Part shown: positions 19,281 to 27,049 of the stretch, in pieces
Numbering within the stretch: the first letter of the stretch is position 1
How the letters are laid out: the number at the start of each line of letters is the position of its first letter
Assembly: GCF_900167975.1 (NCBI RefSeq)
Contig: NZ_FUZU01000001.1
Coordinates: 2,401,655 to 2,465,654, forward strand
Reading direction: 5' to 3'
Length of the DNA: 64,000 nucleotides
Origin: Ohtaekwangia koreensis
GTDB lineage: Bacteria; Bacteroidota; Bacteroidia; Cytophagales; Cyclobacteriaceae
Notes under the pieces: generated by a model
Databases searched by the model: none
What the model was told of the DNA's origin: nothing
The model's input: only the letters and a program-made list of their open reading frames with translations
Position numbers and translations under genes: made by a program

Positions 19281-19628
19281 ATGAGAAGTGAGATGATAGA
19301 GACCCTTCGCCCCGATGGCAAAAAGGGCGTGGCAATGACGGAGGCACATTATAAAATGTTATCGACATATGTACTGTCGGCTCTAGATACCGAGGAGCCC
19401 TTTACATTGAACCGGTTGCTGGAGAAAGTTCTTGAGGATTTTACAGACTCCATCGATAGCGATCTGAGTTGGTATGTGCTCCAGGTGAAACTGGACCTTG
19501 AAGCGCGTGGCTATATCCGCACCATTACACCGGCCTATAAGAAGCGACTCTTTTTGCTAAAGCTAACCCGTCAGGGGCAAAAGCAATTGCAGCAACAAAA
19601 GCTGCTCGCAGATTGGTCATCCGAGTAG
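19281..19628 (+). CDS. DUF6958-like small protein, probable winged helix
   Basis: The 115-residue protein has the layout of the DUF6958 family as I remember it: an N-terminal HP/RPDGKKGVAM strand, a helix-rich middle, the SWYVLQVKLDLEARG motif and a basic C-terminal tail. The fold looks like a winged helix, but no DNA-binding function is shown. It stands 61 bp before the NrtR-type gene on the same strand, so the two may be co-transcribed. The family name should be treated as probable only. Confidence 0.6.
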   Translation: MRSEMIETLRPDGKKGVAMTEAHYKMLSTYVLSALDTEEPFTLNRLLEKVLEDFTDSIDSDLSWYVLQVKLDLEARGYIRTITPAYKKRLFLLKLTRQGQKQLQQQKLLADWSSE

Positions 19629-19689
19629 TTATACCCGATATAATTATAAGTCTTGTTTGAATTCATAAAATTGCTTCACTTTAGGCTAC

Positions 19690-20373
19690 ATGAAGCAATC
19701 CATCAAAGTATCTGTTGATGCTGTCGTTTTTGGATACGATCCTGATGAAGGTATATCTATCCTGCTGATCAAACGAAAGTTTGAACCCTTTCAAAAATTT
19801 TGGGCACTACCGGGTGGCTTGGTAAAAGATGACGAGTCTTTGGAAGAGGCTGTCAGGAGGGAGTTGCAAGAGGAGGCAGGTATCGATGTGAATTACCTCG
19901 AACAACTATACTCTTTTGGCAAGCCTGAACGTGATCCGCGTAATCGTGTTATCTCAATAGCTTATTTCGGTTTGGTTCGTCCTGCAGATTATCAATTGTC
20001 AGCGCAGACCGATGCTGAAGATGTAGCGTGGTTCAGCATCAAGAAACTTCCCCGGCTTGCATTCGATCATAAAGTCATTCTCGACACCGCGATAAAAAGG
20101 CTTCGCGGAAAAATAGCCTATGAACCTATAGGCTTTGAACTGCTCGATAAAAAATTCCCGTTCTCCGACCTCGAAAAATTATACCAGATCCTGCTCGACC
20201 AGGAGATTGATCGTAGAAATTTCAAGAAGAAAATCATAAGCTATGGTTTCCTGGAAGAGCTGGATGAGGTTATACAAAAGAAATCCGGCAGACCAGCGCG
20301 CTTATTTCAATTCAATAAGAAGAAGTATTTCGAACTGAAAGAGAAGGGGTATAACTTCGATATTTTCTTCTGA
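19690..20373 (+). CDS. nrtR: NrtR-type transcriptional regulator (Nudix domain plus winged helix)
   Basis: The 227-residue protein joins an N-terminal Nudix domain (about 5-140) to a C-terminal winged-helix domain (about 150-227), the layout of NrtR regulators of NAD metabolism, where ADP-ribose is the usual effector. The Nudix signature G-x5-E-x7-REL-x-EE-x-G is complete here (within 42-66); many NrtR proteins have lost it, so this one might still hydrolyse a substrate. The gene lies upstream of an NAD salvage operon on the same strand, separated by 212 bp that contain a promoter-embedded palindrome (20446-20468). That context strongly supports the regulator call over a plain Nudix hydrolase. 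Confidence 0.85.
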   Translation: MKQSIKVSVDAVVFGYDPDEGISILLIKRKFEPFQKFWALPGGLVKDDESLEEAVRRELQEEAGIDVNYLEQLYSFGKPERDPRNRVISIAYFGLVRPADYQLSAQTDAEDVAWFSIKKLPRLAFDHKVILDTAIKRLRGKIAYEPIGFELLDKKFPFSDLEKLYQILLDQEIDRRNFKKKIISYGFLEELDEVIQKKSGRPARLFQFNKKKYFELKEKGYNFDIFF

Positions 20374-20404
20374 TAATCAAGTGATTACTTGTTTATTGTA
20401 AAAA

Positions 20405-20414
20405 ATACGCAAAT
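20405..20414. promoter_or_regulatory. Upstream half-site of the NAD-operon operator
   Basis: ATACGCAAAT at 20405-20414 is the exact reverse complement of ATTTGCGTAT at 20446-20455. The arm centres are 41 bp apart, close to four helical turns, so it could be a second contact for a dimer or support looping. Confidence 0.5.
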
Positions 20415-20442
20415 TAACTGTGTGACTTGAAACCCTCGGATT

Positions 20443-20468
20443 TATATTTGCGTATATAATACACAAAT
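20443..20468 (+). promoter_or_regulatory. Promoter -7 element overlapped by a 23-bp palindrome (candidate NrtR operator)
   Basis: TATATTTG at 20443-20450 is a perfect Bacteroidota -7 element; no good TTG lies at the usual distance. Bases 20446-20468 form the near-perfect palindrome ATTTGCGTAT-ATA-ATACACAAAT (one mismatch). Binding there would block transcription start, fitting repression of the nadM operon by the NrtR-type protein encoded just upstream. Confidence 0.6.
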
Positions 20469-20585
20469 GCAGAATTAAAAAATAAAAAAACAGAACACAA
20501 TCAGGGTATAGAATAGTTACCGAATTCATGTAGCCTGAATCAACCAAGCTTTCAATAGAGCAGAATTATCATAACAATATATAGT

Positions 20586-21482
20586 ATGAACAAAATAGGA
20601 GTCATCATTGCCCGATTTCAATCCCCTTACTTACATGAAGGACACAAAAGTATTATTGAATCGGTGAAGCAAAAACACAATACAGTAGTAGTCGTTTTGG
20701 GAGTGTCGCCCGTGCGGGGAAGTAAAAGGAACCCATTGAATTTTCACACCCGTGAACGGATGATCAAGAAAGAATATACAGATATAGTAGTGCTTCCGTT
20801 ATCAGACCATCCGTTGGATAAAAAATGGTCACAAAACCTGGATATACTCTTAGCAGATACATTCCCGGGATCACGCTTCGTACTCTATGGAAGCCGTGAT
20901 AGTTTTAAAAGCTATTACTCAGGAAGCAATGAAACGTTTGAGCTTCCTGAAAACGGAAGTCATAGCGCCACTACTATACGTGAACAGATCAGCGACAGAG
21001 TCATGGACTCTGAAGAATTCCGAACCGGTATAATTTACGCCTACGCCAACACGTACCCGAAGGTATATCCCACCGTTGATATCGCGGTATTTCAGAATGA
21101 AAGAACAGAAATACTCCTCGGCAGAAAAGACATCGATAACAAATGGAGATTGCTCGGAGGATTTTCAGATCCTACAGATGACAGCTTTGAAGCTGCTGCT
21201 GCACGCGAGCTACGCGAGGAATGTGGGGACATTGTAACGACACCCATGGAATACGAGGGATCTTTTCGGGTAGCCGACTGGCGGTATAAAAATGAAACGG
21301 ATAAGATCATTACCACGCTTTTCTCCACAGACTATATTTCAGGTTTCCCTCAAGGTAGCGATGATATAGCGGAAGTAAAATGGTTTACCTTGGACACGGT
21401 GCTAGGCATGATAGATGCCCAAACTATTGCTCCCGAACATATTCGCCACCTGAGCGTTCTTTTGAAAAAGTATAAGGGTTAA
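20586..21482 (+). CDS. nadM: Bifunctional NMN adenylyltransferase / Nudix hydrolase
   Basis: The 298-residue protein has an N-terminal nucleotidyltransferase domain with the IARFQSPYLHEGH motif (the H-x-G-H class) and a SATTIREQI segment that plays the ISSTxxR role, converting NMN and ATP to NAD. The C-terminal Nudix domain (about 165-298) has G-x5-D-x7-REL-x-EE-x-G, with Asp for the first Glu and an intact REL..EE core; in NadM fusions this part splits ADP-ribose to ribose-5-phosphate and AMP. It is first in the operon, 60 bp before nadV, behind the palindrome at 20446-20468. Both halves fit one cycle of NAD salvage. Confidence 0.92.
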   Translation: MNKIGVIIARFQSPYLHEGHKSIIESVKQKHNTVVVVLGVSPVRGSKRNPLNFHTRERMIKKEYTDIVVLPLSDHPLDKKWSQNLDILLADTFPGSRFVLYGSRDSFKSYYSGSNETFELPENGSHSATTIREQISDRVMDSEEFRTGIIYAYANTYPKVYPTVDIAVFQNERTEILLGRKDIDNKWRLLGGFSDPTDDSFEAAAARELREECGDIVTTPMEYEGSFRVADWRYKNETDKIITTLFSTDYISGFPQGSDDIAEVKWFTLDTVLGMIDAQTIAPEHIRHLSVLLKKYKG

Positions 21483-21542
21483 GCCTAAAGCAAAAGGCAA
21501 GCTTAACATCTTAATTGAACATATAATTTTAACAATAGTATT

Positions 21543-22979
21543 ATGAAAACGAACTTACTCTTACTCGCCGATGCCTATAAATACTCCCACTATAAGTTGT
21601 ACTATCCAGGAACAACGAAGATATATTCTTACCTGGAAAGTCGTGGAGGCTTGTTTGATAGCACGGTGTTTTATGGCTTGCAATATTATCTGAAGGAATA
21701 TCTGCAAGGGCAGGCCTTTACGAAAGAAGATATTGATGAAGCGGAAGAATTGATGCAGGGTGTATTTGGAAGGAGTGAAGTTTTTAATCGCGCAAACTTC
21801 GAATATATACTCAAGAAGTACGATGGCAGACTTCCGGTAAAGATCAAAGCGGTTGCCGAAGGCACGGAGGTACCGGTACACAACGCGTTGATGACAATCG
21901 AGAACACAGACCCCAATTGTTTTTGGCTTACCAACTTTCTTGAAACATTGCTAATGCAGGTTTGGTATCCCAGTACGGTGGCAACATTGTCACACGAAAT
22001 CAGGAAAACCGTAGAGCGGTATTTCGAAATGACATCCGACAATGCAGGTGGAATAGATTTTGTCTTGAACGACTTTGGATTCAGAGGCGTGAGCTCCGTA
22101 GAAAGCGCAGCCCTGGGCGGATCGGCACACCTTCTGAATTTTATGGGAAGTGATACCGTAGAAGCATCCAGGTTCCTGAAAAAATACTACCGCGCACAAA
22201 AGGTATATGGCATGTCGGTGCCGGCAACCGAGCACTCGATCATGACGCTGTTGGGACAAGCCGGAGAGCGAAAGATTTTCGATCATGTCCTGAAAGCATA
22301 TCCTGAAGGTATACTTTCATGTGTGTCTGATTCCTACAATATATTTGACGCGGTAGGAACGTTGTGGGGAGGTGAATTCCGGGAAGAAATTCTTAAGCGC
22401 AAGGGTACGTTGGTAATTCGGCCCGACTCCGGAGACCCGGTGAGAACATTGCTCAAGGTATATGATATTCTCTTTGATAAATTCGGATTCACCGTAAACT
22501 CCAAAGGGTATCGCGTATTGCCACCACAGGTACGTGTTATACAAGGCGATGGTATAGATCATGAATCTATACCTGCCATCTACGAAAGTCTGAAGGGGAA
22601 AGGTATATCTGCCGAAAACCTCGTGCTGGGTATGGGCGGTGCACTACTCCAAAAAGTAAATCGCGACACGCAGAAGTTTGCATTGAAGTGTTCATACGCA
22701 GAACTGAATGGCGAGCAAGTGCAGGTACGCAAGGCCCCGGTGGAGATGAACGAAGCAGGTGAGATGGTGAAATCTTTCAAAACATCGAAAGCCGGTAAAC
22801 TCAAACTTGTGCAGGAAGGCGGCATCTATAAAACGATTCGGCAGGAAGAATCTTCGGCTCCTGATTTACTGCAAACGGTTTTTGAAAACGGAAACGTAAC
22901 CAAAGATTATACATTTGAAGAAATTCGTGAACGCGCAAAACAATCCCGCGAAAGCGGAAGTAAAAGGAACAACCCTTGA
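21543..22979 (+). CDS. nadV: Nicotinamide phosphoribosyltransferase (NAMPT/NadV family)
   Basis: The 478-residue protein has the NAMPT length and hallmarks: DAYKYSHYKLYYP near the N-terminus, SYLESRGG, the FGFRGVSSVESAALGG segment carrying the substrate-binding Asp of the family, the ATEHSIM segment with the catalytic-type His, and IRPDSGDP with the phosphate-binding Arg and Asp. It should make NMN from nicotinamide and PRPP, and its neighbours supply PRPP (prs) and consume NMN (nadM). It is 26 bp upstream of prs. Related phage enzymes (Namat of the NARP1 pathway) use ADP-ribose pyrophosphate instead of PRPP; sequence reading alone does not exclude that, but the nadM neighbour favours the classical reaction. 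Confidence 0.93.
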   Translation: MKTNLLLLADAYKYSHYKLYYPGTTKIYSYLESRGGLFDSTVFYGLQYYLKEYLQGQAFTKEDIDEAEELMQGVFGRSEVFNRANFEYILKKYDGRLPVKIKAVAEGTEVPVHNALMTIENTDPNCFWLTNFLETLLMQVWYPSTVATLSHEIRKTVERYFEMTSDNAGGIDFVLNDFGFRGVSSVESAALGGSAHLLNFMGSDTVEASRFLKKYYRAQKVYGMSVPATEHSIMTLLGQAGERKIFDHVLKAYPEGILSCVSDSYNIFDAVGTLWGGEFREEILKRKGTLVIRPDSGDPVRTLLKVYDILFDKFGFTVNSKGYRVLPPQVRVIQGDGIDHESIPAIYESLKGKGISAENLVLGMGGALLQKVNRDTQKFALKCSYAELNGEQVQVRKAPVEMNEAGEMVKSFKTSKAGKLKLVQEGGIYKTIRQEESSAPDLLQTVFENGNVTKDYTFEEIRERAKQSRESGSKRNNP

Positions 22980-23005
22980 CAATAAATTGATTATCATTGC
23001 CGAGT

Positions 23006-23929
23006 ATGGAAAACGCAATAAAAATTTACGCAACATCAACGGCTGTAACGCTGGGAACCAAAATAGCGAAGTACTTGCAGCTGCCGTTACATTCAGTGCA
23101 TACCGAGAAATTTTCAGATGGTGAATTGTTTGTCAGGTTTAACGAAAGTGTACGTGGACAAACTGTTTTCCTGATCAGCAAAGTAAATATGCCGTATGAG
23201 AATTTTTTTGAGATGCTCATGACAGTAGATGCGGCCAGACGTTCTTCAGCTAAAGAGGTGGTGCTTGTGATTCCATACCTGCCGCATAGCCGGCAGGAGC
23301 GAAGGGATGGTCAGCGTACGTCGATCTCATCTCGCATGGTAGCCGATATTATTCAGCTCATGGGTGCTGACAGGATCATAACCCTGGATCTTCATACGAA
23401 TGCTATAGAAGGTTTTTATAAAGTGCCGCTCGATCCGATGTCCTCGCTCAGATTGTTTGTCGATCATATCCGGGATTGCAAGCGCGAGCATCTGTGTTTA
23501 TGCAGTCCTGATTTTGGAGGCATCAAGCGCATCAAACAATATAAGAAACATCTTGATTGTGAAATGGTGGTGATCAACAAGGAGAGATTGAAAGCAAACC
23601 AGGTTGCACACATGGAGATTATCGGTGATGTGAAAGGACGCAACGTAATTATCATTGATGATCTTGTTGATACGGCCGGAACACTTTGCAAAGCTGCAGA
23701 CCTTTTGATGGAGCACGGTGCAGAGTCCGTTTGTGCATACTGTACACATGGTATATTAAGTGGTTCTGCGCTTGCAAACCTGGAGCAATCTAAAATCGAC
23801 AAGCTATATATATCCGATACTGTAGTGGAAGAGTTGAGTCATCCGAAAATAGAGATCGTTAGCTGTGCAGAGTTGTTAGGCAAGGCGATGGAGAATTTAA
23901 TTAATAACAAGAGCTTGAGTCAGATATGA
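23006..23929 (+). CDS. prs: Ribose-phosphate pyrophosphokinase-like protein (divergent Prs)
   Basis: The 307-residue protein belongs to the PRPP synthetase family: FSDGELFVRF near 35, a flexible-loop segment LPHSRQERRDG (housekeeping enzymes usually read YARQDRK), LDLHTNAIEGF, SPDFGGIKR and the PRPP loop IIDDLVDTAGT (usually DDMIDTGGT). Several changes at these motifs mark it as a paralogue specialised for this operon. I chose the ATG at 23006; a TTG at 22997 is less likely. It overlaps the next gene by 4 bp (ATGA). It should provide PRPP for NadV, recycling ribose-5-phosphate; an ADP-ribose-phosphorylating role, as in phage Adps, is an alternative. Confidence 0.88.
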   Translation: MENAIKIYATSTAVTLGTKIAKYLQLPLHSVHTEKFSDGELFVRFNESVRGQTVFLISKVNMPYENFFEMLMTVDAARRSSAKEVVLVIPYLPHSRQERRDGQRTSISSRMVADIIQLMGADRIITLDLHTNAIEGFYKVPLDPMSSLRLFVDHIRDCKREHLCLCSPDFGGIKRIKQYKKHLDCEMVVINKERLKANQVAHMEIIGDVKGRNVIIIDDLVDTAGTLCKAADLLMEHGAESVCAYCTHGILSGSALANLEQSKIDKLYISDTVVEELSHPKIEIVSCAELLGKAMENLINNKSLSQI

Positions 23930-24360
23930 TAACGCGCGCTATAGAGAATTGCTTTCGCAATGTGCGGGAGAAGAATTGGGATAAAACCTATTGGGCTTTT
24001 GATATTCACGGAACCATCCTGAAACCAAATTACCAGGCCAATGCTATATCTACTGAATTTTATCCGTTGGCCAAAGAGGTAATGCAAATGCTGAGCAAAC
24101 GTACCGACATCGTCAGGATACTATATACCTGCTCTTATCCCCATGAGATTGAACAGTATATTGAATACTTTGCCAAGCATGGTATACATTTCGATCATAT
24201 CAATAAAAACCCCGAAGTAGCGTGTGGTGCTTATGGATATTACGAAGATAAGTTTTACTTCAATGTGCTTCTGGACGACAAAGCAGGATTTGATGGGGAG
24301 ACCGACTGGACGGCTATAAAAAATCTCCTTCATAAAAATGAAGCTGTACATGAAGTTTAA
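23926..24360 (+). CDS. Small HAD-like phosphatase family protein
   Basis: The 144-residue protein contains a HAD-like motif I, FDIHGT, with nucleophile Asp26; the usual second Asp (D-x-D) is His28. A motif II-like Thr/Ser lies in YTCSYP and a metal-binding acid pair in LLDDKAGFD (about 117-123). Such a small size leaves no cap domain. With the general acid replaced by His, it may be a phosphatase with altered chemistry, or a non-catalytic member. It overlaps prs by 4 bp at its start and the ADP-ribosylglycohydrolase gene at its end, so it is certainly in the operon. A nucleotide or sugar phosphate from the NAD cycle is a reasonable but unproven substrate. Confidence 0.7.
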   Translation: MITRAIENCFRNVREKNWDKTYWAFDIHGTILKPNYQANAISTEFYPLAKEVMQMLSKRTDIVRILYTCSYPHEIEQYIEYFAKHGIHFDHINKNPEVACGAYGYYEDKFYFNVLLDDKAGFDGETDWTAIKNLLHKNEAVHEV

Positions 24361-25324
24361 GATTGATAATATTCAGGGATGCTTCACCGGACTGGCGATA
24401 GGGGATGCGTTGGGAGTTCCTGTTGAATTCAAGAGTCGCGAATCGTTGCGACTTCGTCCGGTAAACGACATGATCGGGTATGGTGTATGGGAGCAACCCG
24501 CAGGCACATGGTCTGACGATAGCGCGCTTGCATTTTGTCTGGCGCAATCATTATTGGACGGATACGACCTGAAAGATATAGCGCGTAAATCAGCACAGTG
24601 GTTACAACAAGGTTATTGGAGTGCACATGGTGAAGTGTTTGATGTAGGCAACGCAACCCGAAGTGCTTTAAGAAGAATTCTTGATGGAGAGGATCCCCTA
24701 TATTCAGGAGAGAATGATGAGCGGAGTAATGGCAACGGCTCTTTAATGAAAATCGCCCCGGCAGCGTTGTTTTTCTTTGACAGAAGTGATGAAGATATAT
24801 TCAAGTATATAAAGGAGATTTCTTCCATCACGCACGCACATTTCCGTTCCGTTTTCGGATGCTTTATTTTCTCAATATATATAGCGGAACTCTTCAAAGG
24901 GCAAGAGAAAGAAGCAGCATTGGAATCGACACGTATGCGCGTTAGTGAGTTTGCCAGAAAACGAGATTTCAACATACATGAAGTAGGACTTTTTAGCAGG
25001 ATACTGGATGGTTCGCTACAAGCATTGCCGGAACACGCTATATATTCTGGCGGGTATATAATTCATACACTGGAGGCCAGCATCTGGTGCTTGTTGAATA
25101 CGGATAATTATAAAGATGCCGTATTAAAAGCCGTTAACCTGGGCGAAGATACGGACACCACTGCGTGTGTAACCGGAGCACTGGCAGGACTTTATTATGG
25201 CAAGAGCAACATTCCAATGCATTGGTTCGAATTGCTCGCGCGCAAGCACGATATTATTAATCTTTCAAACTCTTTTCAAGATTGCCTCAAGAAGAAGATA
25301 TTCGCACAAACTATTCGCGAATGA
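24350..25324 (+). CDS. ADP-ribosylglycohydrolase family protein (DraG-like)
   Basis: The protein of about 324 residues has the complete DraG signature set: GLAIGDALGVPVEF near the N-terminus, TWSDDSALA with the metal-binding Asp pair, and GEDTDTTACVTGALAG at the C-terminal end, which holds the second metal site. The family removes ADP-ribose from proteins, nucleic acids or small molecules using two Mg ions. I chose the ATG at 24350; one at 24338 is also in frame, and both overlap the HAD gene. In this operon it would feed ADP-ribose to the Nudix half of NadM. No ADP-ribosyltransferase gene is seen in the window. Confidence 0.9.
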   Translation: MKFKIDNIQGCFTGLAIGDALGVPVEFKSRESLRLRPVNDMIGYGVWEQPAGTWSDDSALAFCLAQSLLDGYDLKDIARKSAQWLQQGYWSAHGEVFDVGNATRSALRRILDGEDPLYSGENDERSNGNGSLMKIAPAALFFFDRSDEDIFKYIKEISSITHAHFRSVFGCFIFSIYIAELFKGQEKEAALESTRMRVSEFARKRDFNIHEVGLFSRILDGSLQALPEHAIYSGGYIIHTLEASIWCLLNTDNYKDAVLKAVNLGEDTDTTACVTGALAGLYYGKSNIPMHWFELLARKHDIINLSNSFQDCLKKKIFAQTIRE

Positions 25325-26910
25325 TCCTTTTATTTCCCGGCCGGCATCAGCTCCTGACAAATTTTCAATTTCAGTATATAGCGGATCTCCTGAGTAAAGG
25401 CGAACCAACAAAAGACATTGATGGTAACATCGTGCAAACGTCTGGTGTCATCGATGCCTTGGTTTTTGCGGTGACATCAGCCAATCATAGCAATACCCGG
25501 AGAAACCCTTTGCCATTTTACTTGCGGGCGCTGGCCATTCAGGAATTTGCAGACCGGTTCCATATACCTGCCTATATATATGGAATTGATGACGTTGGCA
25601 ACCTGGGAAGTTTTGCAAGCTATACCATTAAACGAATTCGTCATGAAAGCGAAGGGATGTTTGACCTGACACCTGCCAATACGTTGGTACTTTGCTCTAC
25701 GCCCGTACTGGAGATGTATAAAACCCTTGGCTTCACAATTCTTCCGGCTGAGTTAACGGATCGTACTACCTGGAAACATAGCACGCGTTTGCCGTGGGAT
25801 ATAGTCGAAACTATAGCAGGCGATGATCGTTGGGAGACGAACCTGGAAGTTCATCAGTATATGCATTCATCTTCTTTTGATGTCTGGAAAAAATACAAGC
25901 TCGCTTCCAAAGTGCAGCTTCTTTTCAAAGATAGAATGATCAGCGAAGATGGCGACATTACAGGCACGCGCGATTACAACACGTACGTACGACAGATGGA
26001 TACCATTGCCGAACTGAAATATACTGAGACCGCGTCCTATATTCGTCCCGGAAGGATAGGAGATATAGGCTGTGCCGTGGGTTCATGGATAAAACTTGCC
26101 TGCCGGGATGAGCGTCTTCGAGAATCCGATTTCTATGGTATAGAAGTAGCGCGTCATCTTTTTGATATCTGTCAGCAGCGTAAACACAATGGAGAATTTA
26201 AAAACCCATTCGTGTTCTTTTCACAACGCAATGCTGTTACGGGCCTGGTCTTCGATAAAGAATCAATGAACACCATTCATACCTCATCGCTCACACATGA
26301 GATTGAATCATACGGGAGTCGTCAGGACCTGTTGGCGTTTATTAAAAACCGTTTCGAGGAACTAACGCATGGAGGCGTCTGGATAAACCGTGATGTCGTT
26401 GGTCCGGAAAACAAATATACCCGTGTGCTGATGCACCTTGCTAAAAACGATGGTATACATTCGGATGTTGACAAAACGTTTTCTACCCGCGAAGAACTTG
26501 CACATCATCTAAACGGACTTTCTACCTATGGACGATTTCTCCGCTTTGCAAAAGATTTTCGAAAGCACGAAGGATATACACTGGAATATAGGATGCGTGA
26601 ACTTGAAGGCAAAGAACTCGTTGAGCTTTCATTAAGCGATGCCTGCGAGTTTATGAGTCGTAAAGACTATACCGACAACTGGGAAAGTGAAATGCATGAA
26701 ACCTTCACATTCTGGAGCATTGAAGAATGGAAAGGTGAACTTGAAAAAGCAGGATTTATAGTACGCCCCGAATCACAAGCCTATACCAATGCATGGATTG
26801 TAGACAACAGGCTGGTTGGTAAAGCAGAATTGTTTGAAGAGGAGAGTGGTGCGTTGAAAAGACTTCCGTACCCGGTAACGAATATGATTGTTATCGCTGA
26901 AAAGCAATGA
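25321..26910 (+). CDS. Fusion: nucleotidyltransferase-like domain plus SAM methyltransferase domain
   Basis: The 529-residue protein starts at an ATG that shares ATGA with the DraG-type stop. Residues 1-180 resemble an NMN-adenylyltransferase fold: FPGRHQLLTNFQ aligns with the GRFQPxHxGH region, and RRNPLPFYLRA with the RNP segment that NadM also has (KRNPLNF). The catalytic H-x-G-H is replaced by T-N-F-Q, so classical transfer is doubtful. Residues about 240-529 resemble a class I SAM methyltransferase, with motif I IGDIGCAVGSW and an acidic strand end YGIEVARH. It ends the NAD operon. I know of no described function. It might sense a nucleotide with one half and methylate with the other; this is speculation. 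Confidence 0.65.
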   Translation: MILLFPGRHQLLTNFQFQYIADLLSKGEPTKDIDGNIVQTSGVIDALVFAVTSANHSNTRRNPLPFYLRALAIQEFADRFHIPAYIYGIDDVGNLGSFASYTIKRIRHESEGMFDLTPANTLVLCSTPVLEMYKTLGFTILPAELTDRTTWKHSTRLPWDIVETIAGDDRWETNLEVHQYMHSSSFDVWKKYKLASKVQLLFKDRMISEDGDITGTRDYNTYVRQMDTIAELKYTETASYIRPGRIGDIGCAVGSWIKLACRDERLRESDFYGIEVARHLFDICQQRKHNGEFKNPFVFFSQRNAVTGLVFDKESMNTIHTSSLTHEIESYGSRQDLLAFIKNRFEELTHGGVWINRDVVGPENKYTRVLMHLAKNDGIHSDVDKTFSTREELAHHLNGLSTYGRFLRFAKDFRKHEGYTLEYRMRELEGKELVELSLSDACEFMSRKDYTDNWESEMHETFTFWSIEEWKGELEKAGFIVRPESQAYTNAWIVDNRLVGKAELFEEESGALKRLPYPVTNMIVIAEKQ

Positions 26911-26977
26911 GATTGTAAACCGTTATCGGTTTCGATCTATACCCTTAACGGATAAATAAGTAAGTGCTGGTATAGTA

Positions 26978-27013
26978 AAAATCCCTCTCCTTTGGAGAGG
27001 GATTTAGGGTGAG
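26978..27013. repeat. Hairpin repeat element, copy 1 (also a likely terminator)
   Basis: AAATCCCTCTCC (26979-26990), loop TTT, GGAGAGGGATTT (26994-27005) form a perfect 12-bp stem, followed by AGGGTGAG. The same word order recurs at 58067-58114. It lies between the convergent ends of the NAD operon and the ferritin gene, so it may stop transcription from both sides. The recurrence suggests a dispersed Bacteroidota intergenic repeat. Confidence 0.75.
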
Positions 27014-27049
27014 TCCAATCATAGATAACCGATACGATTACTGATTTAC

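Noticed and set aside
21543-23929. Firm call of the NadV/Prs pair as the phage-type NARP1 pathway
   Set aside because: The nadM neighbour and near-complete NAMPT motifs favour classical salvage; sequence reading alone cannot show ADP-ribose specificity.
25282-25320. Upstream ATG for the fusion protein
   Set aside because: The ATG at 25321 makes the typical ATGA overlap and begins directly at the FPGR motif.
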